Shown: positions 43,384 through 53,193 of the stretch, piece after piece
How positions within the stretch are numbered: the first letter of the stretch is position 1
Layout of the letters: each line of letters begins with the position of its first letter
Source: Actinokineospora enzanensis DSM 44649
GTDB lineage: Bacteria > Actinomycetota > Actinomycetes > Mycobacteriales > Pseudonocardiaceae
Assembly: GCF_000374445.1 (NCBI RefSeq)
Contig: NZ_KB894412.1
Coordinates: 62,001-126,000, forward strand
Direction: 5' to 3'
DNA length: 64,000 nucleotides
Notes under the pieces: generated by a model
Seen by the model: the letters and a program-made list of their open reading frames with translations, nothing else
What the model was told of the DNA's origin: nothing
The model's database searches: none
Program-made: the position numbers and the translations under genes

Positions 43384-45774
43384 TTGGAACACAAGGCCAA
43401 ACGAGTGATCGGTACACGGATGGTAGCCGCGGCGCTGGCCGCGTCCACAATGGTCGGGGCGTTACTGGTCCATTCGGGCGAACCCGCGCGCGCGGATTTC
43501 TCGACAGCTTCCGCCGCCGCTGGACAAAATCAGGACATAGAAGTGAAGCCTGCTCAGATCGTCATTCTGGTCGACGAGTCCGGCAGTATCGGCGCGGACG
43601 ACATGGTCCGGGAGCAGAACGCCGCGCGGCTCATCGCCCAAGGCGAGTTCTCCACCAGGTCGACCGTCTCGGTGGTCGGCTTCGCCAGCGACAACGGCAC
43701 CCGGTCGCCGGTGGACGCGGTGTGCCCGCAGGTGGTGGTGACCGGTCCGGCCGAGCGCGAGCACCTCGCCGAGTGCGTCGGCGGGCTGCGCAAGCGGAGC
43801 GACGGCGAGGGCAACGGCACCGACCACGCGCAGGCGCTCGCCGCCGCGCTCGGCTACCTCGGGCAGGGCTCGCCGGACGACGGGCCGAAGCTGGTGTTCC
43901 TGCTGACCGACGGCGTGCTGGACGTCACCGGCAGCCAGCAGTACGGCACCGGCAAGACCACCGCGCAGATCACCGCCGCCGCGCAGGAGGTGATCCGGAC
44001 CTCGCTGGCCACCGCCCGGCAGCGCGGGGTGCAGGTGTGGCCGCTCGGGTTCGGCAAGGTCGACGAGGCGGCGTTGCGCGCCTTCGCCGAGGGCGGCTAC
44101 CAGGGCTCGTGCGGGCCGACCGTGCCCAAGCCGAGCGCGAAGATCGTGGCCGGTTCGGCGGACGTGGGCCGGGCGATGCTGGAGTCCTACGCCAACGCCC
44201 GGTGCGCGGGCCAGGGGCCGATCGTGGTGCAGCCGCTGTCGCCTGGGTCGACGGTGGAGACCCAGGTCAGCATCCCGGCCATAGCGACCGATGGCGCGAT
44301 CACCGTCGTGAAGCAGGATGGCCGTGTCCGCGTGGACTACCTGGACCCGACCGGTGCCCCGGTGCCGAAGACGGGTTCGCTGCCCAGCGGCAGGTTCGAG
44401 GTGAGCGGCGAGAACGGCGGCGTCGAGGTGCTGCGCATCACCGATCCGACGCCGGGCACCTGGACGGTGCGCGCGACCTCGCCGCCGGAGGTGCCGCAGC
44501 AGGAGGTGCTGACCACGGTGACCTGGCTGGGCGCCGCGCAGGCGACCATCCTGGTGGACCCGCGCGCGCCCGCGAAGGGGCAGCCGGTGACGGTGTCGGT
44601 GCAGGCGCTGCTGCGCGGCGGCAAGCCGATCGCCCAGCCGGACCTGTTGCGCGGCCTGAGCTTCACCGCGGAGGCGAGCGGGAAGTCCCTGCCCGCGCAG
44701 GAGATCCCGCTGCGTGACGACGGCCAGGACCCGGACGCGGCCCCGGACGGCACCTACACCGGCCGGATGACGCTGCCCGACGACGTGACCGGCGTGATGA
44801 CCTTCCGCGGCCGGGTGACCGGCCTGGGGATCAGCGCGGCGGACGCGGTGGCGACCGTCGAGGTCTCCCCGGAGCTGCCGAAGCTGCTGGCCACGGCCAC
44901 GCTGCCGCGGCTGGGCGAGGCAGTCGCGCCGGGACGGTCGCAGGACGCCACGGTGTCGGTGTCGAACAACACCGGGCAGCGGAAGCGTCTGCGGGTGGAG
45001 GTGAACGCGGCAGGCGGCGCCCAGGTGACCATCCCGGCGGCGGACGCGGTGCACGACGTCGACCCGGGGCAGAGCACCTTCACCGTCCCGCTGGTCATCG
45101 GCGCGAACACCCCTGAGGGCTACCTCACCGGCGTGGTGCGGATCGTGAACGACGCGAACCCGAGCACGGTGGTGCACGAGAAGCCGTTCACCATCCAGGT
45201 GGCCTACCCGCCGCCGCCGTTCCCGTGGCTGACCACGATCCTGGTGACCCTGCTCGGCATCGCGGGCATCACCGCGGCGCTGTGGCTGGTGCTGCGCAGG
45301 CGTTCGCAGGAGGTGCGCGGGCTGCGGGTGCACGTGGTGCGCGGCGAGCACCGGGTGTACCTGCCCACCGAGGAGCGCCAGGCCAAGGAGTTCCGGTTCA
45401 CGGTGGACGGTCACGGCCCGGTGCCGCGGCTGGACCTGGCCACCGCGGGCGACCCGGCCGCGTACGTGCTCACCCGCTCGCGGGCCGGGCTGCGGCTGCG
45501 CACGCCCTTCGGCGAGACGGTGAGCACCCAGCTCGACGAGCCGGTGGAGGTGGGCGAGGGGCTGTCCGTGGTGGTCACCATGGACCCGGACTACGCCCCG
45601 GCCGAGCCGCCGCCGGACGACCCGTACGCCGGTTACGACCGGCCGGACCAGTTCGACACCCCGCCCGCCGGGGAGCCCACCGCGCACTTCCCCAACCAGC
45701 GCGACCACGGGTCGTGGGACGAGGCGGCCGGTCCGCCGCCGCCGAGACCGCGCCGGTCCGACCCGTACCTGTAA
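43384..45774 (+). CDS. Membrane-anchored vWA-domain protein
   Basis: A 796-residue exported protein. A leader with basic head and hydrophobic core (ALAASTMVGALLVHS) is followed by a vWA domain with the metal-site motif DESGS (Asp64-x-Ser66-x-Ser68) at about 55-230, then Ig-like beta domains (245-600), one membrane helix at about 612-638 (WLTTILVTLLGIAGITAALW) and a cytosolic tail of about 160 residues ending in Pro-rich and Asp-rich sequence. The vWA should sit outside and bind a ligand through a metal. The TTG at 43384 is taken as start because GGAGG lies five to six bases before it; GTG 43372 is the alternative. First gene of a six-gene operon. Confidence 0.83.
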   Translation: MEHKAKRVIGTRMVAAALAASTMVGALLVHSGEPARADFSTASAAAGQNQDIEVKPAQIVILVDESGSIGADDMVREQNAARLIAQGEFSTRSTVSVVGFASDNGTRSPVDAVCPQVVVTGPAEREHLAECVGGLRKRSDGEGNGTDHAQALAAALGYLGQGSPDDGPKLVFLLTDGVLDVTGSQQYGTGKTTAQITAAAQEVIRTSLATARQRGVQVWPLGFGKVDEAALRAFAEGGYQGSCGPTVPKPSAKIVAGSADVGRAMLESYANARCAGQGPIVVQPLSPGSTVETQVSIPAIATDGAITVVKQDGRVRVDYLDPTGAPVPKTGSLPSGRFEVSGENGGVEVLRITDPTPGTWTVRATSPPEVPQQEVLTTVTWLGAAQATILVDPRAPAKGQPVTVSVQALLRGGKPIAQPDLLRGLSFTAEASGKSLPAQEIPLRDDGQDPDAAPDGTYTGRMTLPDDVTGVMTFRGRVTGLGISAADAVATVEVSPELPKLLATATLPRLGEAVAPGRSQDATVSVSNNTGQRKRLRVEVNAAGGAQVTIPAADAVHDVDPGQSTFTVPLVIGANTPEGYLTGVVRIVNDANPSTVVHEKPFTIQVAYPPPPFPWLTTILVTLLGIAGITAALWLVLRRRSQEVRGLRVHVVRGEHRVYLPTEERQAKEFRFTVDGHGPVPRLDLATAGDPAAYVLTRSRAGLRLRTPFGETVSTQLDEPVEVGEGLSVVVTMDPDYAPAEPPPDDPYAGYDRPDQFDTPPAGEPTAHFPNQRDHGSWDEAAGPPPPRPRRSDPYL

Positions 45775-45819
45775 ACCCCGGACACCGCCGGTGGGGCGTT
45801 CGCCGGCAGGAGGATGACC

Positions 45820-48800
45820 ATGCAGATCTATCAGCCGATGCTCTTCGTCGGTCTCGGCGGCACCGGGTGCCGCATCGGCGCCGAGCTGGAGCGCAGGCTC
45901 CGCGAGGAGCTGTGCGGGCCGGACGGTGCCGCGCTGCGCGACCGCATGCCGGGCGAGTCGATGCTGCCCTACCAGCTGCCTGGCTGCCTGCAGTTCGTGT
46001 ACGCCGACCTCGCCGAGGACGAGTTCGGCCACGTGGAGAGCCGGGTCGTGCCGGACCGGGCGTACCTCCCCGCGGCCGAGCGCACCTACACGATGGTGCG
46101 CGAGCTGGTCCCGCCCTACGACACCTACCCGGAGGTGGCGCGCAGCCTGCGGCTGAGCGCGGCGCCGGTGGTGGAGGAGTGGATCCCGCCCGCGCAGGAC
46201 GAGCCGCGGGTGGGCCCGCTGGCCAAGGGCGCGGGGCAGCTGCCCACGGTGGGCCGGGCGGCGCTGTTCGAGACCTTCCGCGGCGGGCTGGCCCCGGCGC
46301 GGGACTCGCTGTTCAAGGCGGTCGGCAGCATCAGCAACTCGGGCGGCCAGCTGGCCCAGCTCGGCGGGCGGCTGCGCGACTCGGTGGACGTGTTCGTGGC
46401 GTTCTCGGTGGCGGGCGGCACCGGCGCGGGCCTGTTCTTCGACTACCTGCACCTGGTCGGCGACGTGCTCAACGACCAGGGCTACAAGGCGCGGATCTTC
46501 CCGCTGGTGCTGATGCCCTCGGCGTTCCAGGACGGGCTCGGCGGCGGACGGGCCGCGGAGCTGAACGCGGCGCGCGCGCTGCTGGACCTGTTCCGGCTGG
46601 TGGACGACCAGAACTCGCAGGTGGCCGGTACGGCGCTGGACCGGCGCGGCATCGACGGCGCGCTGTCGGTGCGCTACCCGAGCGGCGCGGAGATCCGGCT
46701 GCGCGCGTCCACCGTGCAGACGGCGTTCCTGTTCAGCCTGTCCGCGGGCATGCACCGCGACGACCTGCACCGCTCGGTGGTGTCGCTGCTGCTGTCGCTG
46801 ATCGGCACGGACATGCCCGCGGAGACCGAGTCCGGGGTCTACCTGGACCGCAACTTCCAGTCGTTCGCCGACAGTTTCATCAACAGCGCCAGCACCCGCG
46901 GCGTGCCCGCGGCGACCGGCATCGGCAAGCGCGGCGTGTCCACCAGCGCGGTCGCGTCCATGACCGTGCCGGTGGAGGACCTGGCCGACATCGTCAGCTC
47001 CCGGCTGCTCGCGGACGCGGTCACCGAGATGGCCAACCCGACCGGCATGGCCGGGGAGAACAACCGCGAGCTGGTGTTCCGCGCGTTCCAGGACGCCAAC
47101 ATCGACCCGCTGCTGCAGCGCGCGCCGCTGCCGATCAACTCGCCGAACGCGGTGGACGGCGGCGACGCGATCCTGGCGATGCTCAACACCCGCAAGCGCA
47201 CCATGGAGGCCAGCCTGGCCACCCAGGAGCAGGAGCTGGCCCGGTCGGTGCCGGACCTGGCCGGTCAGTTCAACCCGATGCGCGCGATCGCCATGATGAT
47301 CGGCGAGCTCGGCGTGTTCCGGCTGGGCCGGGTGTTCATGGGCGAGTCGGGCCTGAGCGACCCGGTCAGCAACACCGGGTTCGTGAAGCTGGTGGAGAGC
47401 AGGCGCGGCGAGCCCGCCGCGCCGCCCGGCGTGACCGTGGGCGGTCCGGCGCCGGACGTGCGGAAGACCAAGTGGTACAAGAAGATCCGCTTCTCCGACC
47501 CGGTGGTGCGCGCGTCGGTACGCCGCCAGGACGAGTGGTACGCGTGGCGCGCGCAGCGGGCCTGGCACGCGGCGTGGAACGAACAGGCGCCGCGCTGGGA
47601 CCGCAAGCTGCGCACGGTGGAGAAGGAGATCGTGGCGCTGCTGGAGGGGTTCCGGGAGCACGCGCGCACCGAGGACGCCCGGTTCACCCGCCGTTCCAAG
47701 GCGCTCTACGAGCCCCGCGTCGGTGTGTCCTACCTGCTGCCGCGGCAGGGTCAGCTGCCCTCCTTCTACAGCGCGGTGTTCCGCAGGCTGGTGTCGGTCT
47801 ACGCCGACCAGAACCGGTTGCACGCCACCGCGACCCCCGCCCAGGTGGTCGACGCGATCATCGGCGTGAACGGCTGGAACGCCGCGTTCGCCGAGTTCCA
47901 GGAGCACGGCGTGGTGGAGGGCCCCGGCCGCGCGGTGGCCGTGGTGCGCGGGCTGGTCAAGACCGAGGTCATGCGGCTGTTCCGGTACACCGACGACATG
48001 AACCAGCCGCTGCTGGCGAGCCTGCACGATCTGCTGGCCGCGGCCGCGGGCCGCACCGGCACCCGGGGCTCGGTCAACGACGACGACCTGGCCCAGTTCC
48101 GGGAGAAGCTGGCTGGCCTGGTGCCCGGCGGGTTCGCGCCCGCGGGCCGGGGCCGGTTGAAGATCCTGCTGTCCTACCCGTCGCCCGCGGGCAAGCGGGA
48201 CGCGGAACTGGAGAAGTTCCTGCGGCAGGAGGTGAACCTGCCGCGCGACGTGGACACCATCCCGGAGTTCCGGCCGATCGACGCCGAGTCGATCGCGGTG
48301 GTGCTGTTCCGGTCCTCGATGGGCATCACCGAGGTGCCGGAGGTGCGGCGGATCCTGGCGCACTGGGCGGACGCGGTGGCCGACAACCGCAAGAACGACT
48401 TCCTACAGTGGCGGCAGCGCACCGGCTACCGGTTCGGCTACCTGGCCACCAGCCAGGAGGACCGGACCCGGATCCTGCACCACATCCTGTGCGCGGCCTG
48501 GAACGGCTACCTGGAGTGCTCCGGCGACCTGGTCGCGCCCAAGGCGGTCAACGTCTATCTCGGCGACTCCGAGATCAGCATGCGGCTGGACCTGGTCGCC
48601 TACGGCAGGCTGTCCAGCTGGGCCAGCCTGATCTCCGAGTACGAGCGGTGGGTGCTGGCCGACAGCGAGCAGATCCGGCAGGACTTCGGCGACCGGCTGA
48701 TGGACACCCGGCCCAACGGGCTCAGCGGCGACCTGACGCCGCCCGCGCCGGTGTTCCGCGCGCTGATGGATCTCGCCGCGCACCAGGTGGAGGAGACCTC

Positions 48801-48963
48801 GAAGCTGCTGGCCGAGAACAAGGCGTCCGGCCGCCGCAAGCTGGAGGCGGTGCACGAGTTCTGGACGGTGACCTTCCGGGACGCGCTGCAGCTGCGCTTC
48901 CGCGGCGCCGAGGACGCCCACCAGGAGAACCTGGAGGAGCTCTACGAGTGGGCGCTGCGATGA
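45820..48963 (+). CDS. Tubulin/FtsZ-superfamily GTPase (FtsZ-like, Tubulin_2 type)
   Basis: A 1047-residue protein. It opens IYQPMLFVGLGGTGCRIG, the nucleotide-binding first loop of the tubulin fold, and carries the tubulin G-box as AGGTGAG (198-204, in FVAFSVAGGTGAGLFFDYL read in two parts FVAFSV and AGGTGAG). The remaining 750 residues are a long extension of mostly helical character with no membrane segment. This is the pattern of the large FtsZ-like families (FtsZl-1) that comparative genomics tied to vWA genes and membrane remodelling. It may form GTP-driven filaments on the membrane. The start ATG 45820 lies six bases after AGGAGG; the ATG at 45814 abuts it and is rejected. Overlaps the next gene by ATGA. 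Confidence 0.85.
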   Translation: MQIYQPMLFVGLGGTGCRIGAELERRLREELCGPDGAALRDRMPGESMLPYQLPGCLQFVYADLAEDEFGHVESRVVPDRAYLPAAERTYTMVRELVPPYDTYPEVARSLRLSAAPVVEEWIPPAQDEPRVGPLAKGAGQLPTVGRAALFETFRGGLAPARDSLFKAVGSISNSGGQLAQLGGRLRDSVDVFVAFSVAGGTGAGLFFDYLHLVGDVLNDQGYKARIFPLVLMPSAFQDGLGGGRAAELNAARALLDLFRLVDDQNSQVAGTALDRRGIDGALSVRYPSGAEIRLRASTVQTAFLFSLSAGMHRDDLHRSVVSLLLSLIGTDMPAETESGVYLDRNFQSFADSFINSASTRGVPAATGIGKRGVSTSAVASMTVPVEDLADIVSSRLLADAVTEMANPTGMAGENNRELVFRAFQDANIDPLLQRAPLPINSPNAVDGGDAILAMLNTRKRTMEASLATQEQELARSVPDLAGQFNPMRAIAMMIGELGVFRLGRVFMGESGLSDPVSNTGFVKLVESRRGEPAAPPGVTVGGPAPDVRKTKWYKKIRFSDPVVRASVRRQDEWYAWRAQRAWHAAWNEQAPRWDRKLRTVEKEIVALLEGFREHARTEDARFTRRSKALYEPRVGVSYLLPRQGQLPSFYSAVFRRLVSVYADQNRLHATATPAQVVDAIIGVNGWNAAFAEFQEHGVVEGPGRAVAVVRGLVKTEVMRLFRYTDDMNQPLLASLHDLLAAAAGRTGTRGSVNDDDLAQFREKLAGLVPGGFAPAGRGRLKILLSYPSPAGKRDAELEKFLRQEVNLPRDVDTIPEFRPIDAESIAVVLFRSSMGITEVPEVRRILAHWADAVADNRKNDFLQWRQRTGYRFGYLATSQEDRTRILHHILCAAWNGYLECSGDLVAPKAVNVYLGDSEISMRLDLVAYGRLSSWASLISEYERWVLADSEQIRQDFGDRLMDTRPNGLSGDLTPPAPVFRALMDLAAHQVEETSKLLAENKASGRRKLEAVHEFWTVTFRDALQLRFRGAEDAHQENLEELYEWALR

Positions 48964-51158
48964 ACCGGTACGGCGGATCGGGCGGGGCGGGCACGGTGCG
49001 GGTGCTGGACATCCGCGAGCCGGGCCAGGACCTGTCCTTCCTGGACCGGTTGAACCGGGACACCGCGCACCGGGCGGGCCTGGCGGGCCGAGTCGTGGTG
49101 GTGGACAACACCGCCACGCTGCTGGCCAACCACGAGCGCTACCAGCGGCTGGTGTCGCTCGGCCACGTCGGCGCGGTGGTGTGCGTGGCGGTCGGCCCGC
49201 TGGCCGCGGACGGCGGCACCCGGCTGGAGCAGTCCGCGGCGCTGGGCCAGGACGCGGTGACGGTGTGGGTGGGCGACGAGTGGGGCAGCCGCTGGGCGGG
49301 CGGGTCGGACCGGCCGCGTCCGGTCACCGACGGGCCGCCCGGCCTGGACGACCTGCTGGCCGCGTTGCGCGCGGCGGAGGTGTTCGACGCGGTCTGCGCG
49401 GCGGTGCGGGAAGTGCCGCACCAGACGGTGAGCCCGGGGGTGGAGGTGGTGCATCCGTCGGTGGGTTCCGAGGAGTTACGGGCGTTGCGCGCGACGGCGT
49501 TGTCCGAGCTGGTCGACCACAGCCTGACCGACCGCGCGTGGCCCGCGCCGCCCGCGTCCGCGCGCGGGAACACCGCCCCGGAGACGGGCAGGGACACGGT
49601 CGTGTCGGGTTCCCCGCTGGCGATGAGCGCTCAACGGGCCCGGTACGCGGCCGAGTCGTTGATGACCGCGGCGATGATGGCCCCCGGTCTGCTCGGGCTG
49701 CTGCGCGGCCCCCGCGTCGACCCGGGACCGGCGCTGCGGGCGTTCGAGGAGCACGCCGCGCAGGCCGACGACGCGCTCGCGTTGATCGACCGGCAGGCCG
49801 GGGGCGGGGACGTGTCGGCGCAGCTGGTCGCGTTGGGCGTGCCACCCGCCGACCCGCCCGCGCACCACGCGATCGCCACCGGCCTGGACAACCTGCTGGG
49901 CGACGAGCTGCGCGCGGGGCGGTCGCTGCGTGACCTGTCGGTGCGGCTGCGCCAGATGTCCAACGAGAGCGTGCCCGAGAGCGGTGAGACGGCCCGCGCC
50001 GAGCTTTCCGGGCTCCGCCAGGGGTTGCGGTCGCTGCGCTCGCCCACGCCGCCCCGGCTGTGGGACCTGCCCGCCATACCGTTGATCGTGGCGGCGGCGC
50101 TGACCACGACGGCGGTGGGCTGGCTGACCGGCAGCGTGATCGCGAGCAGCGTGCTGACCGGCGTGTGGCTGGCGATGCTGGCGTTGATGGCCGTGCGCCT
50201 GCCGGACAAGGCCGGACGCAGACCGGAGGCGGCGTCGGCGTTGGGCGCCGCGGCGGCGACAGCGGCGGCCGGGACGATCGTGGCGACGCTGCTGCCCGCG
50301 TCCCCGCTGCCGCCCGCGGCCGCCGCCGTGCTCGCGGCCGTGTGCCTGGTGCTCGCGCTCGGCGCGGTGCCGCTGGCCTGGCGGACGGTGCTGGCCCGCT
50401 GGGTGAGCGAGCTGCGCCCGGCGGCGGTCCGGCAGGCGGTGACCCGCGCCGAGTCCATAGTGGACGTCCGGGTGCTCGGCCACGTGCGCGGCCTGCACCA
50501 CACCCGGCGGCTGTCCGCCGCCTGCCTGCTGCTCGCCTCCGGCACCGCCGACCTGGCCGACCTCTACCACGACCGGGCGGGCGACGCCCCGCGCAGGCAC
50601 GGCTCGGCCACCGAACTGTCCGCGGTGCTGCGCGCGGACCTGGTGTCGCTGGTCCGGCACGCGTTGCGGGACTACCTGACCGACATCGGCGGCGACACGC
50701 TGCTCGACACCGACACCGACAACCTGGTCGCCAACGCCAGCCGGGACCTGACCGCGTACCACGGCTTCCTGGACACGCACGGCGTGCACGCGCGGCCACC
50801 GATGGTCGACGACGAAGGCGGCCGGGAGCGGCTCAGCCGCTCGCTGTGGCAGCGCTCCGAGGCGGGCCGCCGGGTGCTGCGCGGCGACGGCCGCGAGGAG
50901 CTGGTGCAGCTGTGCCGCACCGGCGACACCCGCTCGATCAACCTCGACTGGTCCCGAACCCGGGTGCTGCGGTTCGCGCCGCGCCTGGTGCAGGACATCG
51001 TGCTGGGTCCGGGCAGCGGCGTCGACGTGATCACCACCGGGGCCGACCTGACCGGCGTGCTCCGGCTGATGCCGCTGGTCCCCGGGCGCGTCACGCACCG
51101 GCACCCCACGCACACCGAGGCAGGCGCCGAGGGCGCCACAGGAGGGAGCGCCCCGTGA
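48960..51158 (+). CDS. Large protein with a central membrane domain, unknown function
   Basis: A 732-residue protein of no known family. Residues 1-150 look like a Rossmann-like or receiver-type fold (VRVLDIREPGQDLSFLDRLN, VVVVDNTATLL). Residues 150-370 are helical. About four membrane helices span 373-473 (IPLIVAAALTTTAVGWLTG, then VLTGVWLAMLALMAV and two Ala-rich helices). The C-terminal 260 residues are soluble and helical. It starts inside the ATGA at the end of the tubulin-like gene and ends with GTGA into the next. It is likely the membrane scaffold of the system. Confidence 0.75.
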   Translation: MNRYGGSGGAGTVRVLDIREPGQDLSFLDRLNRDTAHRAGLAGRVVVVDNTATLLANHERYQRLVSLGHVGAVVCVAVGPLAADGGTRLEQSAALGQDAVTVWVGDEWGSRWAGGSDRPRPVTDGPPGLDDLLAALRAAEVFDAVCAAVREVPHQTVSPGVEVVHPSVGSEELRALRATALSELVDHSLTDRAWPAPPASARGNTAPETGRDTVVSGSPLAMSAQRARYAAESLMTAAMMAPGLLGLLRGPRVDPGPALRAFEEHAAQADDALALIDRQAGGGDVSAQLVALGVPPADPPAHHAIATGLDNLLGDELRAGRSLRDLSVRLRQMSNESVPESGETARAELSGLRQGLRSLRSPTPPRLWDLPAIPLIVAAALTTTAVGWLTGSVIASSVLTGVWLAMLALMAVRLPDKAGRRPEAASALGAAAATAAAGTIVATLLPASPLPPAAAAVLAAVCLVLALGAVPLAWRTVLARWVSELRPAAVRQAVTRAESIVDVRVLGHVRGLHHTRRLSAACLLLASGTADLADLYHDRAGDAPRRHGSATELSAVLRADLVSLVRHALRDYLTDIGGDTLLDTDTDNLVANASRDLTAYHGFLDTHGVHARPPMVDDEGGRERLSRSLWQRSEAGRRVLRGDGREELVQLCRTGDTRSINLDWSRTRVLRFAPRLVQDIVLGPGSGVDVITTGADLTGVLRLMPLVPGRVTHRHPTHTEAGAEGATGGSAP

Positions 51159-52093
51159 CCGGCATGTCGGGACTGATCAAGCTGGTCGGCCGGGCCCCGA
51201 CCGGCCACACCCTCACCTGGGAGGTGAAGGTCGACACCGCGCTGGAGCACCCCGGCTCCGGCCTGCGCAGCCACCGGGTGCGCACCGCGGACGGGCTCGT
51301 CTACGTGCAGCGCACCCCGCGCGGCGCGACCACCGACCGGGCCCGCGCCCTGCTGGACAACGAGATCCGCGCGCTGGCCCGGCTCACCCACGCCTTCCCG
51401 GACGACCCGGTCCCGTTCCCGCGCCTGGTCGGCTACGACATGGACAGCGCCGATCCGTGGGCGCTGGTGGCCGAGTACCGGGGCAAGCCCGCCCGCGCCG
51501 TGGTCGGCGGCCTGCTCGACCGCACCGCCTTCACCGCGGGCCTGTTCGACGCGGTCGCGCACGCCACCGCGGTGGGTGTGAGCCTGGAACGGCTGGACCT
51601 GGACGCCCTGTACGTGGAGGGCACCGCGGTCCAGGTGGTGGTGTTCGAGCACTCGGCGTTGTTCGACGAGCCGCGGCCGGACCGGCGCGGGTTCGTCAGC
51701 GGCCAGCAGGACGTGCTCGACGCGGGCAAGGTGCTCTACGAGGTGTACACCGGCACCCGCGCCCAGTCCGACCGGCCCGACCTCGCGGGCCTGTCCGCGC
51801 TGCGCCCGTTGGCCGACGTGTTCCACCGGGAGGGCGAGCGGCCGGACCCGCGCGACGTGGTGGAGCGGTTGGGCCAGTCGGCGCGGCGTCCGGCGGTGCC
51901 GCAGTCCATTCTGGACGGTCGGGCCGCGTTCGACCTGGCCCACGCGCGCAAGCAGCCGGTCGAGCAGCCGCCGCCCCCGCCGGAGCCGCCCGCACCGCCC
52001 GACAACCGGACCGCCCGGGTCGTCATCGCCGTCTCCCTGGCGGTGTTCGCGATCGCGGTGGCGGTCCTGCTGATCCTCATCGGAGGCAAGTGA
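51155..52093 (+). CDS. Membrane-tethered protein-kinase-fold pseudokinase
   Basis: A 312-residue protein. Residues 12-245 follow a protein kinase fold: a glycine-poor beta1-2, VYVQRTPRG (50-56) where the VAIK Lys should be, and an alphaC Glu at NEIRAL (Glu70). The catalytic loop region (141-155, LERLDLDALYV) has no HRD, and the DFG place reads VFEHS (163-167). So the ATP-binding Lys and both catalytic Asp are missing: a pseudokinase. A Pro-rich linker (272-283) and one C-terminal membrane helix (287-309) follow. GTG 51155 overlaps the upstream stop (GTGA) and has GGAGGG nearby. It may bind a partner or nucleotide as a regulator. Confidence 0.8.
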   Translation: MTGMSGLIKLVGRAPTGHTLTWEVKVDTALEHPGSGLRSHRVRTADGLVYVQRTPRGATTDRARALLDNEIRALARLTHAFPDDPVPFPRLVGYDMDSADPWALVAEYRGKPARAVVGGLLDRTAFTAGLFDAVAHATAVGVSLERLDLDALYVEGTAVQVVVFEHSALFDEPRPDRRGFVSGQQDVLDAGKVLYEVYTGTRAQSDRPDLAGLSALRPLADVFHREGERPDPRDVVERLGQSARRPAVPQSILDGRAAFDLAHARKQPVEQPPPPPEPPAPPDNRTARVVIAVSLAVFAIAVAVLLILIGGK

Positions 52094-53193
52094 TGGCCGC
52101 GCCCCCCGAGACCGCCGCCCGCGTGGTCACCTGTCCGATCTGCCTCGACCGGTTCCCGTGGGACGAGACCGAGCCGCTGGAGTACGACTCCCGCGAGGGC
52201 CGGTACAAGCCGGTGGAGCAGACCGAGTTCAGCAACCCGGACGTGCTCGCGGACGTGCGCAGGCTCTGGTACATCCGCTGCCCCAACACCTCCGACCCGG
52301 ACTCGCCCAACCACTACCTGCCGGTGGGCTACGCCGACTACCCCGACCCGCTGGTGATCGCGCTGATCGGCAGACCGCGCTCGGGCAAGACCCACCTCGT
52401 GGTGGCGATGATCCGGGAGCTGCTCAACGGCTCCGCCGGGAGCGGACTGCGCGCGAAGGCCCTGGACGTCCACCAGAACAACACCTTCCGGCGCGACTTC
52501 CTCGACCCGTTCGAGCACGGCACCCGGCTCGCCGGTACCCGCAACGACCTCGGCACGTACCTGCAGTGGCTGGTGCTGGAGTGCGGTGGGGTGAAACGGC
52601 CGCTGGTGTTCTTCGACATCGCGGGCGAGGACTACCGCAACCAGGTGTACAACAGCCGCAGCACCCGGTTCCTGGTCAACGCGGGCGCGGTGCTGTTCGT
52701 CGAGGACGCCGCGCACGTGCTGCACTCGGCGGCCGAGCAGCAGGACCTGGCGTTCGACGGCTCGCTGGCCAACCCGTTGGGCGCCAACGCCACCAACGAG
52801 TACGTGCAGGAGGCCAAGAACCGGCTGCGCGGCGGCGGCGTCGACCTGCCGTGCGCGGTGGCGGTGACCAAGTCGGACCGCCTGCGCTACGTCAGCCCGG
52901 CCGACCGCTGGCTGCGCCACGACCCCGGCGGCGGCCTGTCGGCCACCGACCTGCTCAGCGAGACCAGGGACGTGTACGCGTTGTTCCACGGCAACCGGGC
53001 GGCGGACATGATGGAGCTCTACCACCACTTCCGCCGCTGCACCATGCACTTCGTGTCCGCCACCGGCGGCGCCGTCTCGGAGAACACGTTCCCGGCAGGC
53101 ATGCGGCCGATGCGCGTGCTGGCGCCGCTGCTCGCCCTGTTCGCCATGGCCGGGCTGCCGGTCGGGCCCGACGCCGGACTGGTGGGCAGATGA
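52093..53193 (+). CDS. P-loop GTPase with N-terminal zinc knuckle
   Basis: A 366-residue soluble NTPase. CPIC at 14-17 with Cys63 suggests a small zinc-binding head. The P-loop is GRPRSGKT (93-100), Walker B or G3 is FFDIAGED (Asp175, Gly178), and G4 is TKSD (259-262). This is a TRAFAC-type GTPase of the sort found next to tubulin-like and GAP1-type proteins in actinomycete conflict systems. It follows the pseudokinase by a TGATG overlap and precedes the last gene by ATGA, so it is within one coupled unit. Confidence 0.82.
   Translation: MAAPPETAARVVTCPICLDRFPWDETEPLEYDSREGRYKPVEQTEFSNPDVLADVRRLWYIRCPNTSDPDSPNHYLPVGYADYPDPLVIALIGRPRSGKTHLVVAMIRELLNGSAGSGLRAKALDVHQNNTFRRDFLDPFEHGTRLAGTRNDLGTYLQWLVLECGGVKRPLVFFDIAGEDYRNQVYNSRSTRFLVNAGAVLFVEDAAHVLHSAAEQQDLAFDGSLANPLGANATNEYVQEAKNRLRGGGVDLPCAVAVTKSDRLRYVSPADRWLRHDPGGGLSATDLLSETRDVYALFHGNRAADMMELYHHFRRCTMHFVSATGGAVSENTFPAGMRPMRVLAPLLALFAMAGLPVGPDAGLVGR

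Noticed and set aside
43462-48363. A 1633-codon open frame on the minus strand across the vWA and tubulin-like genes
   Set aside because: It is Arg/His/Gly-rich without domains and is the antisense shadow of two GC-rich real genes with motifs and ribosome sites.
45820-48963. Phage- or plasmid-type TubZ/PhuZ segregation tubulin
   Set aside because: It is more than twice as long, has no TubR or centromere repeats beside it, and sits in a membrane-protein operon.
51155-52093. Active Ser/Thr protein kinase
   Set aside because: The ATP Lys, HRD and DFG positions are all replaced.
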